Shown here: one piece after another, positions 38,868 to 49,774 of the stretch
Numbering within the stretch: the first letter of the stretch is position 1
How the letters are laid out: each line of letters begins with the position of its first letter
Source: Prochlorococcus sp. AG-409-B13
Lineage (GTDB): Bacteria; Cyanobacteriota; Cyanobacteriia; PCC-6307; Cyanobiaceae
Assembly: GCA_003216035.1 (NCBI GenBank)
Contig: QCJM01000004.1
Location: forward strand, 1-64,000
Length of the DNA: 64,000 bases
Direction: 5' to 3'
Translations under genes and position numbers: made by a program
The notes under the pieces: model-generated
Seen by the model: only the letters and a program-made list of their open reading frames with translations
What the model was told of the DNA's origin: nothing
Databases searched by the model: none

Positions 38868-40163
38868 TCAGATCTTAAGACGTTGCCAAATAATATCGAG
38901 GTTTTCTTGTTGCAAGCTTGTGCTGAAGCATTGCGCGATTTGTTCAGCTCCTAACCTAGAGGTGATTTCATTGTCTTGTTCGAGATTCTCTCTAAAGTTT
39001 CCTCCTTCTTGATTCCAAGCCGAATGAGCGTGTTTTTGGACTAGTTTGTATGCATTTTCTCTGCTCATGCCAGTTTCTAAAAGGCTTAATAGTACTCTTT
39101 GACTAAAAACGACCCCGCCATATATGTTCATATTTCTGAGCATATTTTTTGGATATATTCCAAGTCCATTGATGACTTGAGTCATTTCCCTCAACATGAA
39201 ATGGAGAGTCACAGAAATATCAGGAAGCATCAATCTTTCTATGGAGCTATGACTGATATCCCTTTCATGCCATAGAACCATGTTTTCCAGTGCTGCAACC
39301 ACATAGCTACGTAGGACTCTTGCTAGGCCACTGATCCGCTCACTGCGAATTGGGTTTCGTTTATGAGGCATTGCGGAACTGCCTTTTTGTCCTTTTGCAA
39401 AACTTTCTTCAACTTCCAGCACGTCTGTGCGTTGAAGATTTCTTATTTCAGTTGCAAATCTGTCAAGTGAAGTTCCAATTAAAGCAAGGGTTTGAACATA
39501 ATTAGCATGTCTATCTCTAGAAATAACTTGAGTACTTGCTAAATCAGGACTTAGGTCAAGTTGCTCACAAGTTAGCTTTTCTACTTCTGGATCGGTATTG
39601 GCATAAGTGCCCATTGCTCCACTTATTTGCCCCACAGAGATATCTTTTTCTAAATTACTAAGTCGTTCATTATTTCGGATTGTTTCCGCTAACCAACCTG
39701 CGAGTTTGAATCCAAATGTGATTGGCTCGCCATGGATCGCATGAGAGCGACCAATCATTACGGTTTTCTTATGTTTCTTAGCTAGAGCTCGTATTGCTTT
39801 CTCAAGTTCTTTTATTTCCTTACGAAGAAGCTTTACGGAGGCCTTTAACTGCAAGGCAAGTCCTGTGTCAAGGACATCACTGCTGGTCATTCCTACATGG
39901 ATAAACCTGCCTGCGTCTCCAACATGCTCATTAACGTTTGTCAGAAAAGCAATGACATCATGGCGGACTTCTTCCTCTATCTGAAGAATCCTTTCAGGCT
40001 CAAAAGCGGCTTTCTGCCGTATTTCCTTAATGGCATTTTCTGGGATCCTTCCAAGTGTGAAATTTGCTTCGCAGGCTGCAATTTCAACATCTAGCCAGCT
40101 TTGATATTTGGACCTGTCTGTCCAAATGTTGCCCATTTCGGGCAGTGTGTAACGATCGATCAA
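38868..40163 (-). CDS. purB: Adenylosuccinate lyase
   Basis: 431 aa; DRYTLPEMGNIWTDRSKYQSWLDVEIAACEA, GSSAMPHKRNPIRSERI. Confidence 0.97.
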   Translation of the reverse strand: MIDRYTLPEMGNIWTDRSKYQSWLDVEIAACEANFTLGRIPENAIKEIRQKAAFEPERILQIEEEVRHDVIAFLTNVNEHVGDAGRFIHVGMTSSDVLDTGLALQLKASVKLLRKEIKELEKAIRALAKKHKKTVMIGRSHAIHGEPITFGFKLAGWLAETIRNNERLSNLEKDISVGQISGAMGTYANTDPEVEKLTCEQLDLSPDLASTQVISRDRHANYVQTLALIGTSLDRFATEIRNLQRTDVLEVEESFAKGQKGSSAMPHKRNPIRSERISGLARVLRSYVVAALENMVLWHERDISHSSIERLMLPDISVTLHFMLREMTQVINGLGIYPKNMLRNMNIYGGVVFSQRVLLSLLETGMSRENAYKLVQKHAHSAWNQEGGNFRENLEQDNEITSRLGAEQIAQCFSTSLQQENLDIIWQRLKI

Positions 40164-40208
40164 CGGCTCGCAAGTTGGCGAATCTTTCCTGAACTTAGAT
40201 CCTTGTGA

Positions 40209-40469
40209 TCATGCTGACTTCAGTCGGCGGTGATCAACCTCCCATTGAACGTGTCTGCCCCAAGCTTGTTGGCGGACCCAGCAGCGACCTCCCTTGCAAT
40301 TAATAACCTGAAAAGGGGGGAGATCATTAGGCTGATTGTCCAGTTTTGCAAAGCTTCCTGGTGGCAAAAGCTCTAGCACAGTCGCAGACTTAACTAATGG
40401 CACTAAATGAAGATGCTTGCGAACAGACGCCTTCATCTTTTCGGCTAGTTTTGATGGCTTTTCAGACAC
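40209..40469 (-). CDS. Conserved hypothetical protein (86 aa)
   Basis: Ordered ORF MSEKPSKLAEKMKASVRKHLHLVPLVKSATVLELLPPGSFAKL...GGRCWVRQQAWGRHVQWEVDHRRL filling a gap between genes. Confidence 0.65.
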   Translation of the reverse strand: MSEKPSKLAEKMKASVRKHLHLVPLVKSATVLELLPPGSFAKLDNQPNDLPPFQVINCKGGRCWVRQQAWGRHVQWEVDHRRLKSA

Positions 40470-40567
40470 TTCTTTTTTGCCGAGATTGGTTGATCTTCTC
40501 GGGAGTTTTGGCTAATTGACGAACTTCAGCGGTTTTTGTTCGGTTTCCTATTTGCTTTTATGACGAA

Positions 40568-41730
<1,163 letters not shown>

Positions 41731-41743
41731 CTAAATACTTTTT

Positions 41744-41971
41744 TTAGTAATTTCCTGCCATTGAAAAAGTTGGAAGGTAATTCAGAGTTAGGCCAGCTGA
41801 TTGTGCATCTTCCGAGAGAGCTTTTGCGTCTTCCAGTGGCAGCGTGACGAGTTTTGAAGCTAGAGCTTCCCAATGATCGTCTTCGAAATGTGTTTGCAAC
41901 CAAAGCATTCCATGAACACTCTTTGGGCGAACATGAGCACCTTTGCAAGTTTCAATAAGCAAGATGTCCAT
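41744..41971 (-). CDS. Conserved hypothetical protein (75 aa)
   Basis: MDILLIETCKGAHVRPKSVHGMLWLQTHFEDDHWEALASKLVTLPLEDAKALSEDAQSAGLTLNYLP; protein-like composition, correct strand and spacing upstream of glnB. Confidence 0.6.
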   Translation of the reverse strand: MDILLIETCKGAHVRPKSVHGMLWLQTHFEDDHWEALASKLVTLPLEDAKALSEDAQSAGLTLNYLPTFSMAGNY

Positions 41972-42040
41972 GAAATTTGTTCGTCTTCCATACCATTAGG
42001 GGGTTAAAGACGAGCCTTGGTTGTGACTGTTGTTACTTAT

Positions 42041-42259
42041 TCAACTTTCAGTTGGCGTTGAGGCCACTTTTTGACGGTGGTGATAAACACTCCCCCGGTA
42101 GTGGAGTTCAACCTTTTCGTTGGCTTGGGATGGATCATGCTTAAGAGGTGCTTGATAGTGATTGCCTCTATAAATGTGATCCATGAATTTGTTGCTTGCG
42201 CATTCATGTTCGCTTGGGTTGTATGCGATTCCTCGATAGGTGCGCTGTGCTGTAGTCAT
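42041..42259 (-). CDS. DUF4278-like small protein
   Basis: 72 aa with repeated YRG-x-Y elements (RTYRGIAYNP, YRGNHYQ, HYRGSVYHHR). Confidence 0.65.
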   Translation of the reverse strand: MTTAQRTYRGIAYNPSEHECASNKFMDHIYRGNHYQAPLKHDPSQANEKVELHYRGSVYHHRQKVASTPTES

Positions 42260-42274
42260 TTGTTTGACCTCGAA

Positions 42275-42289
42275 GGGAAAAGTTTTCCC
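42275..42289. repeat. Perfect inverted repeat gggaaaa-g-ttttccc
   Basis: Direct reading, in the gap between the DUF4278-like gene and queF. Confidence 0.8.
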
Positions 42290-42399
42290 GACAATGCGGG
42301 AGCTTCATATCGGAAAGGAGCGTTGCTTCGCCTGAGGGGCTACTTCCGGCTTATGGACCAATTGGAATTAAACTTGGCCTAGCTCAACGTTTTGTCCTT

Positions 42400-42414
42400 C
42401 TAAAAAGTTTTTAG
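42400..42414. repeat. Perfect inverted repeat ctaaaaa-g-tttttag
   Basis: Direct reading, same intergenic gap. Confidence 0.8.
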
Positions 42415-42424
42415 CTCATTTATG

Positions 42425-42441
42425 ATGTTCATGGTGAACAT
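42425..42441. repeat. Perfect inverted repeat atgttca-tgg-tgaacat
   Basis: Direct reading, same intergenic gap. Confidence 0.8.
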
Positions 42442-42580
42442 TCGAGCTTTTCTTTTCTTAAATCTTCCTTAAGCTCTTCTCTTGGGCCGGTCTTGGCATC
42501 TGTTGGACTCGATTTGGCTGACCTGTTCCTATGGATAATTATTCTTCCTCGTAAGGGCTTAATTTCTTTAAAGGGATGTT

Positions 42581-42997
42581 TTGATTTCCGTGAATAGAAA
42601 TGTATCTGAAGCAAAAGCCCCTTTGTATGGGGAGCGTGCGATTTCAGAGGCTCAGCTTATTTGCTTTGAGAATCCCAATGCTTCTCGACCCTATGAGATC
42701 TCTATAGAATTGCCTGAGTTCACTTGCCTATGCCCTTTCTCTGGGTATCCTGATTTCGCTGTTATTCGTTTGTTATATCAACCAAACCAAATGGTTTTGG
42801 AATTAAAAGCGATCAAGTTGTATATCAATAGTTATCGTGATCGGAAAATTTCTCATGAAGAGGCTGCTAACAAAATTCTTGATGATTTAGTACAAGCTTG
42901 TGCTCCCAGTTGGATGCAAATTGAAGCTGATTTTAATCCTAGAGGAAATGTTCATATGGTTGTTCGTATAAGTCATGGAGCTAAGAATATTTGTTGA
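42581..42997 (+). CDS. queF: NADPH-dependent 7-cyano-7-deazaguanine reductase
   Basis: 138 aa; [41 protein letters not shown]. Confidence 0.93.
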   Translation: MISVNRNVSEAKAPLYGERAISEAQLICFENPNASRPYEISIELPEFTCLCPFSGYPDFAVIRLLYQPNQMVLELKAIKLYINSYRDRKISHEEAANKILDDLVQACAPSWMQIEADFNPRGNVHMVVRISHGAKNIC

Positions 42998-43007
42998 ATA
43001 TACTTAG

Positions 43008-44300
43008 CTATTCCTTGGGAATTGTTGATAGGATTTGTGGTAGCTCTTTGGCTAAGCCCGTGAGGCTACGATTGCATAAGCCACCAATATGAATAGAAGT
43101 TGTATTTGTTTCTGAAAGTGCCCAAATTTGTTTGGTTGCAAGAATGCTTAAACCTCCTCCTAATAAAGTAATTGCGAATCCTGTATATACAAGAGGTACC
43201 CCAGGATCACGTTTAAGAAGTAGACCGCTTGAAGACATAACTTCGCTTACTTTTAATTCCATACCTTTTACTTCCTTGCTCCCTCCAGCTGGCCTTAGAC
43301 TTGTTAAGAGATTGCCTTGAGAATCAAAAATATCTATAGGTCCTTTTTCATTTGAAAGTGTCATTAGAATAGGGTCTTCTCCTTTTGAAGTCGTAGGTAG
43401 CGCGATACCCCAGACTTGTTCTCCTAGCTCTGGAAAGTTAGTTAATGGAAGTTGAAGCTTTGTATTTTCTCCTAGTTGTAAAGTTATTGCTTCAAGTGAC
43501 CAATCTGCCTGATAAATAGTCACCCCTTTAAATCTTAAGGGGTGATTAACACTAACTTCCTTTAGAAGTGAAGAGGTTTGTTTTGGCTCATGAAGCTCAA
43601 GCTTTGAGCGAAACTGTTCAGTTCTCCCCGCTGGATCACGTTCAATATTAAAATCTGTTAGTTTAATTCTTAATTGACTTACACCTTCTCTATCAATTAG
43701 GTCGAAAGATCCACCAGGAGCTAGGAATTGTTCTATGCGTTGTCCTCCAAGTGCTCCCCATGCTGCACCAAGCATTAATAAAACTATGCCGATATGAACT
43801 AGAGGGGGGCCAGCGCGACCAATCACCCCTTTTCGAGCAGCAAGCCTCCCAGGTTTCTGTAATACTTGCCAACCTTGATTCTGAAGATGATTGGCTAAAT
43901 TATTTAACCAATCTTTTGTTTTGCTGGTAGATATTGTCTCTGCAATTGAGAGATTACTTAGTTGATGTACTTCTTTATAATCAGTCCAGCGCATTGCTGA
44001 ACGTAATGAAGGCCATTGCCTTCTCCATGTGCAAAGCATTAAGGCTATCCCAAGCCAATTAAGTAAAGCAAGAAACCAACTGCTGGAATAGACATGGTCA
44101 AATTGTAATTTCAGTAAAACTTCTCCACTGATGAATCCAAGCCATGGATGATCATTATTGTAAGCAGAAAGATAATTATTGTTAGGTTCATTTTGCGGAA
44201 TTATTGTGCCAATTGCACTTGCTATGGCAATAAAAATTAGCAGTGAGATGGCAAATTTTAGACTTGATAGCCCATTGACCATTCTCCGGAAAATATACAT
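43008..44300 (-). CDS. ccsB: Cytochrome c biogenesis protein CcsB/Ccs1 (ResB-like)
   Basis: 430 aa; LSSLKFAISLLIFIAIASAIGTIIPQNE, VHIGIVLLMLGAAWG, VNHPLRFKGVTIYQADW. Confidence 0.92.
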   Translation of the reverse strand: MYIFRRMVNGLSSLKFAISLLIFIAIASAIGTIIPQNEPNNNYLSAYNNDHPWLGFISGEVLLKLQFDHVYSSSWFLALLNWLGIALMLCTWRRQWPSLRSAMRWTDYKEVHQLSNLSIAETISTSKTKDWLNNLANHLQNQGWQVLQKPGRLAARKGVIGRAGPPLVHIGIVLLMLGAAWGALGGQRIEQFLAPGGSFDLIDREGVSQLRIKLTDFNIERDPAGRTEQFRSKLELHEPKQTSSLLKEVSVNHPLRFKGVTIYQADWSLEAITLQLGENTKLQLPLTNFPELGEQVWGIALPTTSKGEDPILMTLSNEKGPIDIFDSQGNLLTSLRPAGGSKEVKGMELKVSEVMSSSGLLLKRDPGVPLVYTGFAITLLGGGLSILATKQIWALSETNTTSIHIGGLCNRSLTGLAKELPQILSTIPKE

Positions 44301-44303
44301 TAG

Positions 44304-45050
44304 TCAGATCCAGCGAGCTAAAAGACTTAAGACACCAGTTGTCAGTAAAATTGTTCCACTTACAGGAGGAATCCATCTTGAAAATGGTCGAAGGCCCAAA
44401 ATTTTTGGAATGCTTGCGGCGGCTGTTCCAGCAATAATTAGTGGGATGACTTGCCCGGTTCCAAAGAACCCCAAAAGCAAAATCCCAATCAGCAGACTTC
44501 CACTTTGAGCAATCCACCCAAGGAGAACAGCTAAGACAGGTGTCGTGCAAGGTGAGGCAGCTAAGCCAAAAGCTACTCCAGCTGCTAATGGAGCCAATGG
44601 TGGAGGAACTTTTTTTTGCAAGAAATTTGGGTTAGGACCTTGAGGTAGAGGGATCTTGAGAAATCCCAGAAGATTTAGGCCCATTAAAATTGCTATTACG
44701 GCCACAAATGTGGGAATAAATAAAGGCACTTGCCCATAAATTTGGCCTATTAGGCCACTAATGCTGCCAAGCATTACTAGCGATAGGACAATTCCGCCGC
44801 AGAATGTCAAGCTGCGGTTAATTGGACTTTGTCTGTCTTCAAAGCCTGCTAGATAGGCCACTGTTACTGGTAGTAGCGATAAAGAGCATGGCCCAAGGCT
44901 GGTAAGTAATCCAGCGCAAAAGACTATTAATAGGGTTAATGGCCCTGGGTGGCTTAGTCCGTTAGTAAGTAGTTGCTCGCTGCTGCGTGCTAAATCAGCT
45001 AGGGCTAGAGCCAGAGAATCGATGGTAGATACCTTTGTGGGTTTGATTAT
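44304..45050 (-). CDS. ccdA: Cytochrome c biogenesis protein CcdA; start codon unresolved
   Basis: ORF track starts at GTG 44861, but the frame stays open to a TAA at 45051-45053 and encodes LTLLIVFCAGLLTSLGPCSLSLLPVTVAYLAGF, the conserved Cys-containing first helix. 45050 is the outer limit of the open frame, not a called start. Confidence 0.85.
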   Translation of the reverse strand: MIKPTKVSTIDSLALALADLARSSEQLLTNGLSHPGPLTLLIVFCAGLLTSLGPCSLSLLPVTVAYLAGFEDRQSPINRSLTFCGGIVLSLVMLGSISGLIGQIYGQVPLFIPTFVAVIAILMGLNLLGFLKIPLPQGPNPNFLQKKVPPPLAPLAAGVAFGLAASPCTTPVLAVLLGWIAQSGSLLIGILLLGFFGTGQVIPLIIAGTAAASIPKILGLRPFSRWIPPVSGTILLTTGVLSLLARWI

Positions 45051-45059
45051 TTACCCTAT

Positions 45060-46298
45060 CTACCTACGTAACTTATGTAATTTGATTCCACCAAGAAGAT
45101 CCGTGGATTCCAGTGAACAGCGAATAAGTAAGCCTGAAAGCAGAAGACTTGCAAGGAGTGAATTCCCTCCATAGCTAACCATTGGAAATGGTAGGCCTGT
45201 TGTTGGCATTGCACCTGAAGCGACTGCGACATTCATGATTGCTTGACCAACTAAAAGGGTGCTGCAGCCGATTGCTACTAGCTTTGCTTGGTTGCTTTGA
45301 CACCCAAGTGCAACTCGTAGGCCTAAAAAGGCAAAAAGCATTAAAAGCATTAAAAGCATTAACGAGCCAACGAAGCCGAATTCCTCTGCAAAGACTGCAT
45401 AAATAAAGTCTGTACTTTGAATTGGTAAATATTGAAGTTTTTGAGTAGATAAACCATATCCTTCGCCTAACCATCCACCTGAGCCGATTGCTAAAAGACT
45501 TTGAATTAATTGGTACCCATGCCCTTGGGGATCTTCCCAAGGATTAAGAAATGAGATTACTCTGAGCTTTTGATATTGATTGAGCAGAATACTTATTGTG
45601 CCCAGCAGTGCACCTGAAAATGCTGTTGTAATTAGAGTGAGGTATCTCACTCCAGAGGCAAGAGCTATAAGCCAAAGCAAAATGCCTGTTAGAGCAGCTG
45701 TACTCAAGTTTGGTTGCCTTAATATTAGAATTAATAGACTGGTAAACATTACTAGCCAGAAGATTTTTTGATCTGAACTGATTCGCTTCCAGTGTGCAAA
45801 TAGATTTGCTGCTTGCAGCACTACAAATGGCTTAACTAATTCAGAAGGTTGTATTTGAAAAGGTCCGACAATGAGCCAACGACTGGCACCATTTACTGTG
45901 GCTCCAACAATCATTGTCAACCCTACTAGTAAACATCCAAGGAATAGGCATGGCCCTGCTAACCTCAGCCATCGCCTTAGATTTGTAGAGATAGCTAGGT
46001 ATAAAATACTCCAACTTGCAATCAGCCATATTAGCTGCCGTTTTATGTAATAGGCCCCGTCTCCCATCTCTCTACTGGCGACCCACCAGCTGGCTGAGCC
46101 AAGTACAAAGAGACCAGCTAAGCACCAAAAACCTATTAATGTTAAAAGTAGGCGCGCCTCTGCTGGCCAAAGTTCCCACGGGAGAGGAAGAAGACTTTGC
46201 CAAAAAGAATCCTGACATTGCTTTTTTGCAATATGCCTAACTGAGGTTTTTTCCCGTAGTTGGTGATTATCTTGTGTAATTACGGGGGGACAGCTCAA
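45060..46298 (-). CDS. ftsW: FtsW/RodA/SpoVE family cell division protein (FtsW)
   Basis: 412 aa; LVGLTMIVGATVNGASRWLIVGPFQIQPSELVKP, FIYAVFAEEFGFVG, TGLPFPMVSYGGNSLLASL. Confidence 0.93.
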   Translation of the reverse strand: MSCPPVITQDNHQLREKTSVRHIAKKQCQDSFWQSLLPLPWELWPAEARLLLTLIGFWCLAGLFVLGSASWWVASREMGDGAYYIKRQLIWLIASWSILYLAISTNLRRWLRLAGPCLFLGCLLVGLTMIVGATVNGASRWLIVGPFQIQPSELVKPFVVLQAANLFAHWKRISSDQKIFWLVMFTSLLILILRQPNLSTAALTGILLWLIALASGVRYLTLITTAFSGALLGTISILLNQYQKLRVISFLNPWEDPQGHGYQLIQSLLAIGSGGWLGEGYGLSTQKLQYLPIQSTDFIYAVFAEEFGFVGSLMLLMLLMLFAFLGLRVALGCQSNQAKLVAIGCSTLLVGQAIMNVAVASGAMPTTGLPFPMVSYGGNSLLASLLLSGLLIRCSLESTDLLGGIKLHKLRR

Positions 46299-46940
46299 TT
46301 GATGAGATTCGAAAATATCCCTATTGAGCCGTCTAAAAGGGTGTTTGCCAAGCCTTACAAAGGGAGAAAGGCCCTTTTTAAGGTTTAAATGAACATTTGG
46401 CTTGGATTATGTTCTTATTTCTTTGCCGTTCCTTGTTAGAACATGGTTTAGTCAGCTTCTTGAAAGTAAGATATTGATGGAAAGAAAGAATTAATATTGC
46501 TACTTACTCTTAGCATGTAGACATGCTGCAAAAATGAGATTGTCTATTTGAGATATTGATTCCATTGGTTGAAATCTTTGATAAAGATCTTATCCAAATA
46601 GAAATCTTCAATCTTATGAAACGTATTAAAAGATGGATTTTTGGCCAGAGATTTCTTGGGAATACTTCTGAAACTTTTAACTTATTTAAGTTTTTTGTTT
46701 GAATCGGCGAAGCGCATCTTGATTTGGAAACGAATCTCCAAGATGAAAGATTGTGAGGTCAATGCTTGTTAGACATATCTCTGCATACCTCGTTGTTGCT
46801 CTTGAGACGTAGCACTTAAAAGTTCGTGATTGGTTCATAGGCAAGCTAATTGCTAGATCAGCCGATTTTATTCCTTTCTGCATGTTGAATTGACTGCATG
46901 ATAGATTCCGCGGGCCTTTACACAGAGAGCCTCGGAGCCC

Positions 46941-47417
46941 TTGCTGGCATCCCCGCTGCTCCAGCCTGAAAACGACTCTCCAAAGGAGGGCACCTTTGGC
47001 CTGGAAACATCTATGGAGACCGGTTCAAGTTCCGAGACCCTTCTGAATCTTGATTCTTCAGGGGAGTCCTCTTCGACTTCCCTTGATGAATATGTGCAGC
47101 TTCAGCGGCGCATATTTCATACAACTTTGATTGTCTCCGTATTTGCGGTTTCAATTTCAGCCTTTTTCTTTCCGCTTCAGACCTCCATCAGTTTGCTGGT
47201 AGGTGCCTTATCTGGAGTTCTCTACTTGCGACTACTAGCTCGCAGTATTGGGAGACTTGGCAAAAGTTCGAAGGCAGTAAGCAAGATTCAGTTGGTTATA
47301 CCGGTATTGCTCTTGCTGGCTGTTGCAAAACTTCCTCAGCTTGATTTGATACCAGCCTTGTTGGGCTTTTTGCTTTACAAGCCTTCTCTGATTATTCAGT
47401 CGCTGCTCGAGTCTTGA
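46941..47417 (+). CDS. atp1: ATP synthase protein I-like membrane protein (Atp1)
   Basis: 158 aa membrane protein at the head of the atp operon; start (TTG) uncertain. Confidence 0.7.
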   Translation: MLASPLLQPENDSPKEGTFGLETSMETGSSSETLLNLDSSGESSSTSLDEYVQLQRRIFHTTLIVSVFAVSISAFFFPLQTSISLLVGALSGVLYLRLLARSIGRLGKSSKAVSKIQLVIPVLLLLAVAKLPQLDLIPALLGFLLYKPSLIIQSLLES

Positions 47418-47503
47418 ACACGATCAGAGACTGTTAATCAAATTTGCCGGTTAGCCGGTGTCACTTAATTCTGTCGCATTAGCGACTCCGAACTTCAAGC
47501 CCA

Positions 47504-48229
47504 ATGGGTTTCTTTCCATTTGTTTTTCCCTTTGCCGAATTAGAGGTGGGTCAACACCTTTATTGGCAATTAGGGAATTTAAGAATTCACGGTCAGGTCT
47601 TTATGACTTCCTGGATTGTGATAGGTGCTTTGCTTGCCCTTGTGGTGATAGGCACCAAAAAGATGGAACGAGATCCACGAGGGGTTCAGAACCTTTTGGA
47701 GTTTCTTTGGGATTACATCCGTGACTTGGCTCGTACTCAGATTGGGGAAAAGGTTTATCGGGATTGGATGCCTTTTATTGGAACTCTATTCCTGTTTATC
47801 TTTGTCAGCAACTGGGGAGGAGCACTTGTCCCTTGGAGGTTGATTCACCTTCCTAGCGGGGAATTAGGCGCTCCTACTGCTGATATCAATACAACTGTGG
47901 CCTTGGCTCTGTTGGTATCACTTTCTTATTTCTATGCCGGACTTAGTAATAAGGGCTTGCGTTATTTCGAGTATTACGTTCATCCGACTCCGATAATGCT
48001 GCCTTTCAAGATCGTTGAGGACTTTACAAAGCCACTCTCCCTTTCATTTCGTCTTTTCGGGAACATCCTGGCTGATGAATTGGTTGTGGCAGTTTTGGTT
48101 TTCCTTGTGCCTCTCGTTCTTCCTGTTCCGGTAATGTTCCTTGGCCTTTTCACAAGTGCTATTCAGGCTTTGATTTTCGCCACGCTTGCCGCTTATTACA
48201 TCGGTGAAGCTGTCGAAGAACATCATTGA
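47504..48229 (+). CDS. atpB: ATP synthase F0 subunit a
   Basis: 241 aa; [77 protein letters not shown]. Confidence 0.97.
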   Translation: MGFFPFVFPFAELEVGQHLYWQLGNLRIHGQVFMTSWIVIGALLALVVIGTKKMERDPRGVQNLLEFLWDYIRDLARTQIGEKVYRDWMPFIGTLFLFIFVSNWGGALVPWRLIHLPSGELGAPTADINTTVALALLVSLSYFYAGLSNKGLRYFEYYVHPTPIMLPFKIVEDFTKPLSLSFRLFGNILADELVVAVLVFLVPLVLPVPVMFLGLFTSAIQALIFATLAAYYIGEAVEEHH

Positions 48230-48382
48230 TCAAATTTTTTCTAGTCAGGGCCTAACCAATGCTCTGGCAAAATCCTTGCGCGTAGGTCGGGATTTATCCT
48301 GGCCCATCTCTAGATCTATGAGATGTCCCCGCCGCAGGTATAAACTCCCGGGCCCCCCCCCCTCCCTATCCGCGCTTCTTAA

Positions 48383-48655
<273 letters not shown>

Positions 48656-48800
48656 TAAATAACAGGGCAGGAGATTGAATCTCTTAATTCAAGTCAGTTT
48701 TCTTTGAAGTGTTTATCAATGCTTCTTTATTTGACTACTGACCTCCTGCTTTCAGTTTTGCCTTTTTGGGCAATGTTTCAACTGCACTTCCCCCTTCCAC

Positions 48801-49262
48801 ATGACCACCTTGCTCCTATTCGGTGCTACTGAGGGAGGTCTCTTTGACTTCGATGCCACCCTTCCGCTTATGGCGGTTCAGGTTGTTCTCCTCACCTTCA
48901 TCCTTAATGCTCTTTTCTTCAAGCCCGTTGGCCGGGTGGTTGAGGAAAGAGAGGCCTACGTAACTACAAGCAGAGCTGACGCTAAGCAGAAGCTTGCTCA
49001 AGTAGAGAAGCTCGAGAAAGAATTAAGGGATCAACTTAAAGAGGCCCGAAATTCTGCACAAAAGGTGATCGAAGAGGCCGAAAAAGATTCAGATCAGCTT
49101 TATAGAGAAGCCTTGGCTTTGGCGACAGCTGAAGCTAATGCTTCAAGGGAGCATGCAAGGCGTGAAATTGATTCACAAAGGGATGCAGCCCTTAATCAGC
49201 TCAAAGCTGATTCAGACAAGCTTGGTGATCTGATTGTTGAAAGACTTCTTGCTGCCAAATGA
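48801..49262 (+). CDS. atpG: ATP synthase F0 subunit b'
   Basis: 153 aa; [35 protein letters not shown], coiled coil. Confidence 0.95.
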   Translation: MTTLLLFGATEGGLFDFDATLPLMAVQVVLLTFILNALFFKPVGRVVEEREAYVTTSRADAKQKLAQVEKLEKELRDQLKEARNSAQKVIEEAEKDSDQLYREALALATAEANASREHARREIDSQRDAALNQLKADSDKLGDLIVERLLAAK

Positions 49263-49774
49263 CTTTCCCTTTTATTCTCGCGACAGAAGGTTTTGGCTTG
49301 AATCTCAATTTATTTGAGACCAATGTCATAAATCTCTCAGTTGTGATTTTTGGCTTGTATAAATTTCTGCCTAGTTTCTTGGGAGGAATTCTTGAAAGAC
49401 GCCGTGCAGCCATCTTGGTTGATTTAAAGGATGCTGAAGAGCGTCTGGCAGAAGCCACAAAATCTCTTGCTGATGCTCAAGCAGATTTAGCAGCGGCTGA
49501 AGATAAAGCTTCAAAGATTCGCAAGGACTGCAAGTCTCGTGCGGAGGCAATTCGTTTGGAGAGCGAAAAACGTACCGTTGAAGAGATGGCTCGAATTAAA
49601 CAGGGTGCTGCTTCAGATCTCAATGCAGAAGCTGCAAGAGTTAGTGCCCAGTTGCGCCGTGAAGCTGCTCAATTGGCAATTGAAAAAGCGTTGGCTGTTC
49701 TTCCAAGCAAGCTTAATAAAAAAAATCAGTCAGCTTTCTTGAGCCAATCCATTAAAAACATGGAGGCATCCTGA
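49259..49774 (+). CDS. atpF: ATP synthase F0 subunit b
   Basis: 171 aa; [38 protein letters not shown]. Confidence 0.96.
   Translation: MTFPFILATEGFGLNLNLFETNVINLSVVIFGLYKFLPSFLGGILERRRAAILVDLKDAEERLAEATKSLADAQADLAAAEDKASKIRKDCKSRAEAIRLESEKRTVEEMARIKQGAASDLNAEAARVSAQLRREAAQLAIEKALAVLPSKLNKKNQSAFLSQSIKNMEAS

Noticed and set aside
41737-41750. TAC-N8-GTA element upstream of glnB, considered as an NtcA site
   Set aside because: NtcA consensus is GTA-N8-TAC; this is the opposite arrangement and does not match.
41744-41948. 81-aa minus ORF 41703-41948 in an alternative frame
   Set aside because: Overlaps the better-looking 75-aa frame and runs up to the glnB start; likely a shadow.
42071-42382. 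103-aa plus ORF opposite the DUF4278-like gene
   Set aside because: The minus-strand frame has the YRG-x-Y pattern; this one does not resemble a known protein.
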